Positions 1 through 9,329 of a stretch of DNA of 64,000 bases are shown piece after piece. The notes under the pieces were generated by a model that was given only the letters and a program-made list of their open reading frames with translations, searched no databases and was not told where the DNA came from. Each line of letters opens with the position of its first letter. The stretch's first letter is position 1. The stretch is from Clostridioides difficile ATCC 9689 = DSM 1296. GTDB taxonomy: Bacteria > Bacillota > Clostridia > Peptostreptococcales > Peptostreptococcaceae. The position numbers and the translations under genes are program-made. The stretch is from positions 434,001-498,000 of the forward strand of contig NZ_CP011968.1 of the NCBI RefSeq assembly GCF_001077535.1, read 5' to 3'.

Positions 1-82
1 AGGAAAATATAAAAGACTTTAAGAATTAGTAAAATAAAATGAGATTATTTGAAAGAAATCCTATTTAAAAAGGAGTGTCATT

Positions 83-1594
83 ATGAGTAATATAATTCTG
101 AAGTTAAGTAATATTGCTAAAGAATTTCCTGGTGTCAGAGCATTAGATAATGTTAATTTTGAGTTATTTCATGGCGAAGTTCATGCACTACTGGGTGAAA
201 ATGGTGCTGGTAAATCAACAATGATAAAGATTTTAACTGGGGCACATTCGAAAACTTCTGGAAAATTTATTTTTGAAGGCAAAGAAATAGAGAATATATC
301 CCCAGATATCTCTAAAAAGATAGGTATAAATGCCATATATCAAGAACTAACAGTTTTTGACGAATTAACAGTAGCACAAAATATTTTTATGGGAAAAGAA
401 ATAAATGGCAAAGTCTTAACCAATGACAAAAAAATGAATGAAGAGGCTAAAAAGATTTTCGATAATATGGGAATAGATATAAATCCAAATAGCTTAGTCA
501 AAGAGCTTAGTATAGCTCAAAAACAAATGGTAGAAATAGCAAGAGTTTTATCATCAGAAACTAAAGTATTAATAATGGATGAACCTACTTCTTCAATAAG
601 TAAAAAAGAGACTGAAATACTTTTTAGACTTATAAATGATTTAAAAGAGAGTGGAGTTAGTATAATATATATATCCCATAGGATGGAAGAACTCTTTGAG
701 ATTTGTGACAGAATAACTATAATGCGAGATGGGAAAACGATTTCGACTTTGAATACCAAAGATGTATCGTCTGAGGAAGAATTAGTTAATTTAATGATAG
801 ATAGAAAGCTAGACCAATTTTTCCCAAAAAGAAAAGTAGAAATAAAAGAAGAAATTATGCGAGTGGAAAGTCTAACTAAGAACAATGTTTTTAATGATAT
901 TAGCTTTAATATAAGAAAAGGTGAAATATTGGGAATAGGTGGACTAGTTGGAAGTAAGAGAAGTGAAATAGTAGAAGCTATATTTGGACTTAGAACATAT
1001 GATTCTGGGAAAATATATTTAAACAATGAAGAAGTAAAGTTTAAAACTCCATCAGATGCAATAGAAAATGGACTAGGATTAATAACAGAAGATAGAAAAG
1101 GTACTGGATTGTTTTTACAAATGAGTGTCAAAGAAAACACAACTATGGCTGGGTTAAAAAAGATATCTAAGTTTAAATCAATTATAGATAGAAAAAAGGA
1201 AAAAGATATTTTAGAAAAATACATAGAAGCTTTAAAGATAAAAACACCACATATGAATCAAGTTATACAAAGTTTAAGTGGTGGAAACCAACAAAAAGCT
1301 ATAATAGCAAGATGGCTTTTATTACAACCAGATATATTAATTATGGATGAACCAACCAGAGGTATAGATGTAAATGCTAAGGCAGAGATATACAATCTAA
1401 TGGGAGATTTAGTGGAGAGTGGTGTAAGTATAATAATGATATCTTCTGAAATACCAGAATTAATATCAATGAGTGACAGAATAATGGTTATGAGAGAAGG
1501 TCATATAAGTGGATTTTTAGAAGGTGAAGAAATGGTTGAAAATAATGTATTAAAATTGGCTTTCGGAGGTAAAATTAATGAGTTCAATAACTAA
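83..1594 (+). CDS. Sugar-type ABC importer ATPase (RbsA/MglA family)
   Basis: 503 aa, the usual length for the duplicated ATPase of ribose/galactose-class (CUT2) importers. The first nucleotide-binding half has Walker A GENGAGKST at residues 38-46 and the signature LSIAQKQ. The second half has the degenerate P-loop typical of RbsA (GLVGSKRS) and a good signature, LSGGNQQK. It would power the permease encoded next, whose start lies inside the last codons of this gene. The start is fixed by AAAAAGGAG just upstream. The substrate-binding protein is not in the window and presumably lies to the left. Substrate unknown: the family imports sugars, nucleosides or autoinducer-2, but the following peptidase and amidohydrolase genes hint at something else. 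Family assignment is secure, substrate is not. Confidence 0.93.
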   Translation: MSNIILKLSNIAKEFPGVRALDNVNFELFHGEVHALLGENGAGKSTMIKILTGAHSKTSGKFIFEGKEIENISPDISKKIGINAIYQELTVFDELTVAQNIFMGKEINGKVLTNDKKMNEEAKKIFDNMGIDINPNSLVKELSIAQKQMVEIARVLSSETKVLIMDEPTSSISKKETEILFRLINDLKESGVSIIYISHRMEELFEICDRITIMRDGKTISTLNTKDVSSEEELVNLMIDRKLDQFFPKRKVEIKEEIMRVESLTKNNVFNDISFNIRKGEILGIGGLVGSKRSEIVEAIFGLRTYDSGKIYLNNEEVKFKTPSDAIENGLGLITEDRKGTGLFLQMSVKENTTMAGLKKISKFKSIIDRKKEKDILEKYIEALKIKTPHMNQVIQSLSGGNQQKAIIARWLLLQPDILIMDEPTRGIDVNAKAEIYNLMGDLVESGVSIIMISSEIPELISMSDRIMVMREGHISGFLEGEEMVENNVLKLAFGGKINEFNN

Positions 1595-2576
1595 GCATAA
1601 AGAAGAAAAATCTTCTCCATTATTGACAAAATTAACAAGTGTATTTAGAGACCAAGGGAGTGCAGCTGTAGGACTTGTAATAATTTTTATAATAATGAGT
1701 GTAGCTTCATCTAACTTTTTAACTTTAGACAATTTAATTAATGTTGGAAGACAAATATCAATAAATGCAATACTTGCAGTAGGTATGACATTTGTAATAA
1801 TTACAGGAGGAATAGATTTAAGTGTAGGAGCAGTAATTGCTTTAGTAGGTACATTTTGGGCTACAACAGTAGTGAATTATAATGCACCTATATGGGGAGG
1901 TATGATACTTGCATTAGCAATAGGGACAATATTAGGAGTCATAAAAGGTGCAATTATTTCAACACAAAAACTACCTCCATTCATTGTAACTTTAGCCATG
2001 TTAACGATAATAAGTGGGGCAAGCTTTGTATTTACAGGAGGAAGACCTATATCAGTAAATACAGATGCATTTAAGATGCTCGGTAGAGGATATATTGGAC
2101 CAATACCAATACCAGTTATAATTATGATTATAGTTGTAATAGCAGGACATTTTCTATTAAAAAGAACTAATTTTGGACGTCATGTACATGCAGTAGGTGG
2201 AAATGAAGAGGCCGCTAGATTATGTGGAGTAAAAGTAAATAAAGTTATAGTAAAAGTATACGCACTAGCTGGACTACTAACAGCATTAGCTGGGATAATA
2301 CTATCATCACGTTTGGCATCAGGTTCACCAACTGTTGGAGATGGAGCAGAATTGGATGCTATAGCAGCCGTTGTGCTTGGTGGTACTAATATGATGGGTG
2401 GTTCTGGTTCTATAGTAGGTACATGTATAGGTGTCGGAATAATAGGAATATTAGGAAATGGATTAAACTTATTAAGTGTATCTTCATATAATCAAATGAT
2501 TATAAAAGGTTTGGTAATGTTATTTGCTATATGGATAAATAATATAAAATTAAAAAAATCAGCTAAATCTAAATAG
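1578..2576 (+). CDS. Sugar-type ABC importer permease (RbsC family)
   Basis: 332 aa, highly hydrophobic, with about eight to ten membrane segments. It carries the conserved RbsC-type stretches NAILAVGMTFVIITGGIDLS near residues 60-80 and GRHVHAVGGNEEAARLCG in the second half (the EAA-like coupling loop). It forms the transmembrane channel for the upstream ATPase. The ATG lies 17 bp inside the ATPase gene and has its own GGAGG site, a typical translational coupling. The reading frame ends with a lysine-rich cytoplasmic tail. Substrate cannot be read from the permease. Confidence 0.93.
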   Translation: MSSITKHKEEKSSPLLTKLTSVFRDQGSAAVGLVIIFIIMSVASSNFLTLDNLINVGRQISINAILAVGMTFVIITGGIDLSVGAVIALVGTFWATTVVNYNAPIWGGMILALAIGTILGVIKGAIISTQKLPPFIVTLAMLTIISGASFVFTGGRPISVNTDAFKMLGRGYIGPIPIPVIIMIIVVIAGHFLLKRTNFGRHVHAVGGNEEAARLCGVKVNKVIVKVYALAGLLTALAGIILSSRLASGSPTVGDGAELDAIAAVVLGGTNMMGGSGSIVGTCIGVGIIGILGNGLNLLSVSSYNQMIIKGLVMLFAIWINNIKLKKSAKSK

Positions 2577-2759
2577 TAATTAAATTTTAGCTTATAAACT
2601 ATAAAAATTATTGAGTTTTTGTATATATTTTTATACTTTAATTTGCATACATCTTTATACATTGAATGGGAATATGCTAAGTGAAAAAGTTTACTATGGC
2701 TTAAATAGATGAGATTAGACTTGAAATTTTAAATGTAAAAATAAATCTTAGGAGGAAAT

Positions 2760-4022
2760 ATGAAAAAAATTCTCTTAGATACATTAAATAGTAAAAAACA
2801 AGAATACATAGATTATTTAAAAGAACTTGTAAGTATAAAGACTGAAGATGTTGGTCATGGAATACTAGGTGGATTTGAAAAAGAAGGACAGGAATATATT
2901 GAAAAACTTGCAAATTACATAGGTTTTAGTGTAGATAGACAAGAAATAAGCGAAGAATTAATTAAAAAAGCAAAAAATATATATAAAGAAGGAAATCTAG
3001 GTCACAATTATCAAGATAGATATAATTTAATTTGTAAGTATAGTGATGATTTACCTGGTAAGACAATTGTATTTAATGGTCATGTAGACACTATGCCACC
3101 GGGTGATATAAGTAAGTGGAAATATAATCCATATCGTGCTACAGAAGATAATGGAAAACTTTATGGACTTGGAACTGCTGATATGAAATCTGGACTTATA
3201 GCATCAATATTAGCTGTAAAGCTTATAAAAGATAGTGGTCTAAATGTACCTGGTAATGTAAAAATAATGTCAGTAGTAGATGAAGAAGGTGGCGGAAATG
3301 GTACCATAAATGCAGTTATGAATGGTATTGGTGGAGATTGTTGCATAATTTGTGAACCATCAGAACAAAACTTAATAGTTGCACATATGGGATTTGTATT
3401 CTTTGAAGTTGAGGTTAAAGGTGTGTCTCTTCACTGTGGTAGTAAGTGGGAGGGTGTAAATGCAATTGAGAAGGCTATGTTGTTGCTTCAAGATATAAAA
3501 GGGTTGGAACATAACTGGCTTATGATATATAAACATCCACTATTACCTTCACCTACAATAAATTTAGGTGTAATAAATGGTGGAACAGCAGGTTCTACTG
3601 TGCCAGATAAGTGTGTATTTAATTTATGTGTACACTTCTTGCCAAATATAATGAGTTATGAACAAGTTGTAAATGATGTAACAAATGTCATAATGACAAG
3701 GGCTAATGGAGATTTATGGCTTAAAGATAATAAACCAAATATAAACATATATCAATCAGGGTTAGGTTTTGAGATGGACAAGGATTCTGATTTTGTAGTG
3801 AATGCACATAAAATACTAGAAGAAACTCTAGGAAAAAAATTAGAGATAAAAGGTTCAACAGCTGGCAATGATGCGAGAGTAATGAAAAATTTAGCTGAAA
3901 TACCAACACTTATATTAGGGCCAGGTTCAATAGAACAATGTCATTCAATTGATGAATATGTTGAAATTAAGGAGTATTTAGATAGTATACTTATGTATGC
4001 AAGTCTAATATTAAACTTATAA
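2760..4022 (+). CDS. M20 family metallopeptidase (ArgE/DapE-like)
   Basis: 420 aa. Zinc-dependent deacylase/peptidase of the ArgE/DapE/acetylornithine deacetylase group. Visible metal and catalytic motifs are FNGHVDTMPPGD around residue 100, GTADMKSG about 35 residues later, the Glu pair in DEEGGGNG and the C-terminal CHSIDEYV histidine. It starts at an ATG preceded by TTAGGAGGAAAT. It sits 183 bp after the ABC permease on the same strand, with no clear terminator between, so it probably acts on the imported compound or a derivative. The exact substrate (N-acyl amino acid, dipeptide or succinyl-diaminopimelate) cannot be decided from motifs. Confidence 0.9.
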   Translation: MKKILLDTLNSKKQEYIDYLKELVSIKTEDVGHGILGGFEKEGQEYIEKLANYIGFSVDRQEISEELIKKAKNIYKEGNLGHNYQDRYNLICKYSDDLPGKTIVFNGHVDTMPPGDISKWKYNPYRATEDNGKLYGLGTADMKSGLIASILAVKLIKDSGLNVPGNVKIMSVVDEEGGGNGTINAVMNGIGGDCCIICEPSEQNLIVAHMGFVFFEVEVKGVSLHCGSKWEGVNAIEKAMLLLQDIKGLEHNWLMIYKHPLLPSPTINLGVINGGTAGSTVPDKCVFNLCVHFLPNIMSYEQVVNDVTNVIMTRANGDLWLKDNKPNINIYQSGLGFEMDKDSDFVVNAHKILEETLGKKLEIKGSTAGNDARVMKNLAEIPTLILGPGSIEQCHSIDEYVEIKEYLDSILMYASLILNL

Positions 4023-4041
4023 AAGTAGGAGGAATATATAA

Positions 4042-4785
4042 ATGAAAAAAGTATTAATAGTAGGGGAATCTTGGGTAAAAAATATAACTCATATAAAAGG
4101 ATTTGATACGTTTGTTACAACTCATTATGAAGAAGCTGTAAAGTGGTTGAAAGAAGCAATAGAATCTGGAGGATATGAGACAGTTCATATGCCTGCACAT
4201 GTAGCAGCAGATAGTTTTCCGTATAAATTAGAAGAGTTAAATGAGTATGACTGTATAATATTATCTGATATAGGTTCTAATACGTTCTTATTATCTAATA
4301 GTACTTTTATAGATTGCAATAGTAATCCAGATAGACTTGAACTAATCAAAGAGTATGTAAATAATGGTGGGGCGTTAATCATGGTAGGTGGATATATGTC
4401 ATTTACAGGAATAGATGCAAAAGCTAGATTCGGAGAAACTGCTATCAAAGATGTATTACCAATAACAATGATAGATAAAGATGATAGAGTTGAAAAACCA
4501 GCAGGAATAATTCCAGAAGTTATTGACTCTGAACATCCAGTATTAAAAGGTATACCAACAGAATGGCCAAAGTTTTTAGGATATAACAAAACAGTAGCTA
4601 GAGATAATTGTCCTGTTTTAGCAACTATTGGAGGAGACCCATTTGTAGCTGTTGGCGAGTTTGGAAAAGGAAAATCTGCTATCTTTAGTTCTGACTGTGC
4701 ACCTCACTGGGGTCCAAAAGAATTTACTGATTGGAAATACTATAATAAATTATGGGTTAATATGCTTGATTGGTTAACATGCTAA
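4042..4785 (+). CDS. Class I glutamine amidotransferase-like protein (DUF1355/GATase1-like)
   Basis: 247 aa with the Rossmann-like flavodoxin/GATase fold of the putative glutamine amidotransferase family: MKKVLIVGESWV at the N-terminus, YDCIILSDIGSN, and NNGGALIMVGGYMSF where a class I GATase nucleophile elbow would be. No canonical Cys nucleophile follows the elbow, so glutaminase activity is doubtful; ThuA-like or sensor roles are equally possible. It lies 19 bp after the M20 gene with its own AGGAGG site and is followed by a terminator, so it is the last gene of this block. The role in the operon is unknown. Confidence 0.72.
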   Translation: MKKVLIVGESWVKNITHIKGFDTFVTTHYEEAVKWLKEAIESGGYETVHMPAHVAADSFPYKLEELNEYDCIILSDIGSNTFLLSNSTFIDCNSNPDRLELIKEYVNNGGALIMVGGYMSFTGIDAKARFGETAIKDVLPITMIDKDDRVEKPAGIIPEVIDSEHPVLKGIPTEWPKFLGYNKTVARDNCPVLATIGGDPFVAVGEFGKGKSAIFSSDCAPHWGPKEFTDWKYYNKLWVNMLDWLTC

Positions 4786-4802
4786 AAATTTTATAAAACT
4801 TG

Positions 4803-4852
4803 AAAACCTCTTACTTGATAAAATGAAACTTACAAGTCAAGAGGTTTTATTG
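4803..4852 (+). terminator. Intrinsic terminator after the GATase-like gene
   Basis: AAAACCTCTT(g)ACTTG pairs with CAAGTCAAGAGGTTTT across a short A-rich loop; one base bulges. The right arm ends in TTTTATTGT. It sits 18 bp after the stop codon. Confidence 0.8.
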
Positions 4853-4957
4853 TATAAAATGGTTGTATGGTAGAAAATATTTTTAAATCAGTTAAAATTA
4901 GTCATTTTGGCTGATAATCTATAAGTTATTAGAAACAGGGAGGTTTATATAATTAAT

Positions 4958-6343
4958 ATGGATAATTTAAATAAAAAGTTTTTGATGGAATATATAGATG
5001 AGATACAGGGAGAATTAAGAGATATATCAGATAAGATATGGAAAAATCCAGAGCTTCAGTATAAAGAATACTATGCTTCAAATTTACAAAAAGAATGTTT
5101 AAAAAAACATGGTTTTAGTATAGAGGGATTAGAAGGTATGGATACAGCATTTGTGGCTAGTTATGGAGAAGGTAGACCAGTTATAGCAGTTTTGGGAGAA
5201 TATGATGCTTTAGATGGTTTGTCTCAAAAAGTATCCACTACTAAAGAACCTATTGTAGATGGTGGTGCAGGTCATGGATGTGGACATAACTTACTTGGTA
5301 CAGGTTCAATAGGAGCTGTAATTGCAGTAAAGGAATTAATCAAACTAAAAAAGCTGAAAGGGACTATAAAATACTATGGATGTCCAGCAGAGGAAGATTT
5401 ATCTGGAAAAGTATTGATGATAAAAAAGGGTTTTTTTGATGGAATTGATTGTGCTTTTAGTTGGCATCCATTTGATATAAATACTCCTATAAGAATCCCA
5501 ACACTTGCTAATTACTCTGTGAAATTTAGATATAATGGGATTAGTGCTCATGCAGCACAAGCTCCTTATAACGGAAGAAGTGCACTTGATGCAGTAGAAC
5601 TTATGAATATAGGTTGTAATTATTTAAGAGAACATATATTTGATAATTGTAGAGTACACTATGTAACTACTAATGGTGGAAAAATGCCAAATATAGTTCC
5701 TGATTTTGCAGAAGTGTGGTATTACATAAGAGGAGTTAAAATGGAGCATGTAAGAGATGTATTTGGTAGGATTGTTGATATAGCAAAAGGAGCAGCATTA
5801 ATGACTGGTACCATTATGGAATATGACATTATAAGTGGAGTATATGACTATATTCCAAATACAATATTAACAGATATTCTATCACAAAATATGAAATTAG
5901 TAGGTGTACAAAACTATAATGAAGATGACTACTATTTTGCAGATAAATTAGCTGAGACAGTGTCTATAGATAAAAGAAGTAGTGTTTCTAGTGTATTAAG
6001 TGGAAATAAGGATATTACTAAGATGAATTTACATGATGAGGTTACAGATGATACATTTACTCATAATAACTGTATATCATTATCATTGGATATTGGAGAT
6101 GTTAGTTACATAATTCCTACAGCACAGTGTTCTTGTTCAGTTTGGCCTATTGGTATTTCTGCCCATACATGGCAATCTTGTGCAAGTGCAGGTTCTGATA
6201 TGGGATTTAAAGCAATGTTATTGGCATCTAAATCTATATCATGTTCAATAAATGATGTAATGCTTGATGAATTGGTTATAAATAAAGCAAAAAAAGAATT
6301 GAAGTATACTGTAGGTAGTTTTGAATATACTCCAATTATTTGA
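4958..6343 (+). CDS. M20 amidohydrolase, AbgB (aminobenzoyl-glutamate hydrolase subunit B)-like
   Basis: 461 aa. M20D-type amidohydrolase. GGAGHGCGHNLLGTGSI around residue 105 supplies the Cys/His metal ligands typical of the amidohydrolase/AbgB/IAA-amino-acid hydrolase group. GCPAEED and the GISAHAAQAPYNGRSALDAVELMN dimerisation-domain motif follow, and a C-terminal AHTWQ block closes the active site. AbgB-type enzymes cleave amide bonds of aminoacyl conjugates such as p-aminobenzoyl-glutamate. ATG chosen after GGGAGGTTTATATAATT. It is separated from the importer block by a terminator but has the same orientation, making a second hydrolase beside the transporter. Confidence 0.85.
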   Translation: MDNLNKKFLMEYIDEIQGELRDISDKIWKNPELQYKEYYASNLQKECLKKHGFSIEGLEGMDTAFVASYGEGRPVIAVLGEYDALDGLSQKVSTTKEPIVDGGAGHGCGHNLLGTGSIGAVIAVKELIKLKKLKGTIKYYGCPAEEDLSGKVLMIKKGFFDGIDCAFSWHPFDINTPIRIPTLANYSVKFRYNGISAHAAQAPYNGRSALDAVELMNIGCNYLREHIFDNCRVHYVTTNGGKMPNIVPDFAEVWYYIRGVKMEHVRDVFGRIVDIAKGAALMTGTIMEYDIISGVYDYIPNTILTDILSQNMKLVGVQNYNEDDYYFADKLAETVSIDKRSSVSSVLSGNKDITKMNLHDEVTDDTFTHNNCISLSLDIGDVSYIIPTAQCSCSVWPIGISAHTWQSCASAGSDMGFKAMLLASKSISCSINDVMLDELVINKAKKELKYTVGSFEYTPII

Positions 6344-6508
6344 AGAGTAATTTAATACAAGTAAGATTGAATTGTATGAATTAGGATAAATATATAAATT
6401 AACATTATTTTTAACTTAACTTTCTAATTATTTTCAATCTAAGATATAATAATTAGAATATATTTTTAAAGTTTCCTATTTAAGGAAAATAATTTGATTT
6501 TATGTTCG

Positions 6509-6548
6509 ATAAAAGGACTTATAATTTGTAAGCCCTTTTATTATATTT
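6509..6548 (+). terminator. Intrinsic terminator after the AbgB-like gene
   Basis: ATAAAAGGaCTTA pairs with TAAGcCCTTTTAT (one mismatch) around a short loop, followed by a T/A-rich run. It lies about 170 bp downstream of the stop. Confidence 0.6.
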
Positions 6549-6903
6549 ATTTTTTGTTTATAATTAATTTTATTTTTTAGGTTTAGTTAGGTTATAGATT
6601 ACCCTGAAGAAATGGTACTGATACTTGTTAGAATGTCGTTACTCGGTCCTTTAAGAGCAGTTGGAATTAGTAAAGATTCATAAAAATAGTTTTATATATA
6701 TTAGACTTTGAAAATATATGTTTAAAAACCATTTTTTACTACTACTGTTTATAAATTAGGGGAGATATCTTAAAATATTAGTAAAAGGAGTGCTAAGTGA
6801 GTGTAATAACTATGAGATAAGAGGTTTAGTTGATATAGTCAAAACTTCAAAAGAATCAATTAGAAAAGTTAAAATGTTACAATTAAATTTAAAGGAGTAA
6901 TAT
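6549..6903 (+). other. Gene-poor stretch with short unexplained frames
   Basis: No full gene. Two short open stretches stand out. Positions 6591-6683 can encode PEEMVLILVRMSLLGPLRAV-like sequence, with an ATG at 6612 but no ribosome site. Positions 6760-6900 are open without an ATG (GTG at 6790) and end in NLKE immediately before the ribosome site of the 46-aa gene at 6904. They could be relics of an older gene or a short leader frame coupled to the small membrane protein. I do not recognise either. Confidence 0.3.
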
Positions 6904-7044
6904 ATGAAAAATGAAAATATAAGTTATTTGGCGTTAGGATTATGTTTTGGTGTTATTTTGGGTTCATTATTTAAAAACTTAGCTATTGGTTTATCCTTTG
7001 GATTAGTTATTGGAGTAGTATTAGACAGTAAGAAAAATAAATAA
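6904..7044 (+). CDS. Small 46-aa glycine-rich membrane protein
   Basis: 46 aa starting MKNENISYLALG and ending DSKKNK. Two hydrophobic stretches (about residues 8-22 and 27-40) are rich in glycine, with GLCFGVILG and GLSFGLVIG spacing suggestive of a glycine-zipper hairpin packed in the membrane, and it has a charged Lys tail. An excellent ribosome site AAAGGAG sits 6 bp before the ATG. Compact hydrophobic glycine-zipper proteins of this type are common and mostly uncharacterised in clostridia. It stands alone on its strand, with a hairpin terminator about 165 bp downstream. Function unknown. Confidence 0.65.
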   Translation: MKNENISYLALGLCFGVILGSLFKNLAIGLSFGLVIGVVLDSKKNK

Positions 7045-7208
7045 AACTTCTATAGTAACATATAACAATTATACTATTTTTGTATAAAATCATTGGAAAT
7101 CAACAATAGAAAATATTTGTTATTTAAAAACTAAAAATACAGTTTAAACGACCTAAAAATATATTATATAATTATTATAACAAGATAAGTGAGAGTAAGG
7201 TTATGATA

Positions 7209-7239
7209 ATAGAGTAATATTTTTCAATTATTACTCTAT
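7209..7239. terminator. Bidirectional hairpin between convergent genes
   Basis: ATAGAGTAAT and ATTACTCTAT form a perfect 10-bp stem with flanking A and T runs on both sides. It can end the rightward 46-aa gene and the leftward acetyltransferase gene. Confidence 0.7.
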
Positions 7240-7273
7240 TTATATTTATTTAGTTATACTATAGTTTATATTG

Positions 7274-7720
7274 TTATTTTAATTTCATATGCAGTATAGG
7301 GAATGGATTACCTTGTTCATCGAACTCAGATTTTTTAAAGACTTTAAATCCCATATGTTTATAAAAGCCTAATGCTTGTTGATTTTGCTCATTCACATCT
7401 ACATAATTTACATTTAATACTTCTATTGCATATTCTGCAAGTCTTTTTCCAATTCCATTTCCTATACTATAATTACCTACAAATAACATTTCAATTTTAA
7501 AATCATGTATTCCCATAAAAGCTTTTATAAGACCTTTTTTGTCTCTTACACATAAAAAATTACTAACATATTTAGCACCTTCTTTAACTTGAGGCTTTAT
7601 TGATATTATTTTTTCTTCACTTAAAAAGTCATGTGTTGCTCTTACTGATGATTCCCATGTATCTAGTATTTCTTTCATATCTTTATTGTTAATAATATTT
7701 AACTTTTCAAATTTTATCAT
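7274..7720 (-). CDS. GNAT family N-acetyltransferase
   Basis: 148 aa on the reverse strand. The GNAT fold is visible: LFVGNYSIGNGIGKRLAEYAIE carries the acetyl-CoA pyrophosphate loop (Q/R-x-x-G-x-G/A equivalent, IGNGIGKRL), followed by the β5-α4 pair VDVNEQNQQALGFYKHMGFKVFKK. The sequence resembles the YjaB/ElaA-type small acetyltransferases. ATG chosen because AAGAGGAAT lies upstream. Monocistronic, ending at a shared hairpin. Acceptor substrate unknown. Confidence 0.88.
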   Translation of the reverse strand: MIKFEKLNIINNKDMKEILDTWESSVRATHDFLSEEKIISIKPQVKEGAKYVSNFLCVRDKKGLIKAFMGIHDFKIEMLFVGNYSIGNGIGKRLAEYAIEVLNVNYVDVNEQNQQALGFYKHMGFKVFKKSEFDEQGNPFPILHMKLK

Positions 7721-8489
7721 TTAATAATTCCTCTTAAGTAAGTATGTTACTTAATATTATATGTTAAATATGATTTAAAAAGGTTATAAGAATAGTTTTG
7801 TATTAAATATAATCAAATAAATATATTTATTTGTCATAAATTAAATGTCCACTAAAATAGAAAAAATAAGAAGAAATAGGTAATAAATGATAGCTTATAG
7901 CAAAATAAAGATGTAAGTATAACAATAGATGAGATTGTAATTAAGTAACTATACCTAACAGAACATTCTTAGACGAATATAGAAGACTTAAAAAAGAAAA
8001 GAGAAGTAGATAAGAATTTATTAATGATTACATATAAAATAAATGAATTATAATTTTATTAATGATATAATAATAATTAACAAAAAATAAAAGAGGAGCG
8101 AGTTAATGTTTGATGGCATACACTCATTTTCTAACCAATGAAACAATAGATTCAATTAAGGTTACTAAAGTCTAATTAACACATAAACATATAGGATAAA
8201 TACATCTTTTTAATATATTAATTATGTTAGACTTACAAAAAATGTAAATATATAGCTTGTTAAATCTTGATTGAACCTTAAATAATAAGGGATAAAAAAT
8301 GACTTGTTCAAAGGCAAAGAATATACTATTAAATGATATAAGTAACTTAGAGATAATATGTAGTAAGTCAAAAGGACTATATAGCATCAGTAAGTAAAAA
8401 GAGTAAAAACTTACATAATGCACTATAAAATAAATGAGTTAGAAAATAAATATAATTTATATAATAAAGTAGTACAAAAAGGAGTATTT
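7721..8489. other. 770-bp non-coding, probably decayed region
   Basis: No credible gene on either strand. Broken fragments in changing frames are visible, for example TFLDEYRRLKKEKRSR ending at a stop near 8010 and MFDGIHSFSNQ near 8106 preceded by a good GAGGAGCG site but stopping after 11 codons. An 83-codon reverse frame at 8172-8423 is rich in Phe/Tyr/Ser/Leu, as expected by chance in AT-rich DNA. The pattern fits remnants of a lost gene or element; identity not recognisable. Confidence 0.4.
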
Positions 8490-9329
8490 ATGTTTGGATA
8501 TGTTAAAATAAACAAAATGGATTTAACATTTAGAGAATATGATTATTACAAAGCTTACTATTGTGGACTATGTAAATACTTAAAAAGAAATCATGGAGAA
8601 ATCTCTAGGTTTTCTTTGAACTATGATATAACATTTTTAATTGTTTTATTAACAGCAGTATATAACCCAGAGTCTATAAGTACAGAGGAAGTGTGTATAG
8701 TAAATCCATTTAAAAAGAAAAAGGTAATTACAAATGATATTACAGAATATGCAGCAAGTATGAATATTCTTTTAACGTATTATAAATTGGAAGATAATTT
8801 AATGGATGATAAACGCATAAAAGATAAATTGGCATATTATATATATAAAAACAAATTAAAATTAGCATATGAAAAGTATCCTGAAAAAGCAGAGTATATA
8901 AAACAACAACTAAATGAATTAAATAAGTTAGAAAAAGATAAAAATATAAATATAGATGAAGTATCTAGTATATTTGGAAATATAATGGGTGAAGTATTTG
9001 TCTATAAAAAAGATGAAAATGAGAGAAACTTAAGAATGATAGGTTTTAATATAGGTAAGTATATATATCTACTAGATGCCTATGAAGATTTAGATGAAGA
9101 TTTTAAGAAAGGAAGATATAATCCATTTATAGAGTATATTGATAAAAATGATGAGTTAAAAGAAAAAGTAAAAAAAATAATAGTAACATCATTAGGATTT
9201 TTAGCTAGGGGAATTGATAATCTAAATCTAAATAAAAATGTTGGAATAATAGAAAATATAATTTATTCTGGTGTTTATTTAAGATATATTAATATATTAG
9301 AAAGTAGAGGTGGAAAGAATGTACAGTAA
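8490..9329 (+). CDS. DUF5685 family protein
   Basis: 279 aa from the ATG at 8490, chosen because AAAAGGAG precedes it; an in-frame upstream ATG at 8418 has no ribosome site. It starts MFGYVKINKMDLTFREYDYY and has an early CxxC pair (YYCGLCKYL), the hallmark of the DUF5685 family of Firmicutes. The interior is α-helical, with an acidic LDAYEDLDEDFKKGRYNPF block typical of the family. It overlaps the next gene by 11 bp and forms a three-gene operon with a Cys-rich TPR protein and a membrane protein. Biochemical function unknown; the operon suggests a membrane-associated assembly or metal/thiol function, which is inference only. Confidence 0.8.
   Translation: MFGYVKINKMDLTFREYDYYKAYYCGLCKYLKRNHGEISRFSLNYDITFLIVLLTAVYNPESISTEEVCIVNPFKKKKVITNDITEYAASMNILLTYYKLEDNLMDDKRIKDKLAYYIYKNKLKLAYEKYPEKAEYIKQQLNELNKLEKDKNINIDEVSSIFGNIMGEVFVYKKDENERNLRMIGFNIGKYIYLLDAYEDLDEDFKKGRYNPFIEYIDKNDELKEKVKKIIVTSLGFLARGIDNLNLNKNVGIIENIIYSGVYLRYINILESRGGKNVQ

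Noticed and set aside
517..1224. 235-codon reverse frame in the ABC ATPase gene
   Set aside because: Antisense to a clear, motif-complete ATPase.
4042..4785. ThuA/trehalose-utilisation identity for the GATase-like gene
   Set aside because: General fold matches, but no specific ThuA signature could be pointed to; left as GATase1-like.
8172..8423. 83-codon reverse frame before the DUF5685 operon
   Set aside because: Ser/Phe/Tyr/Leu composition typical of AT-rich antisense sequence, no ribosome site, and no recognisable domain.
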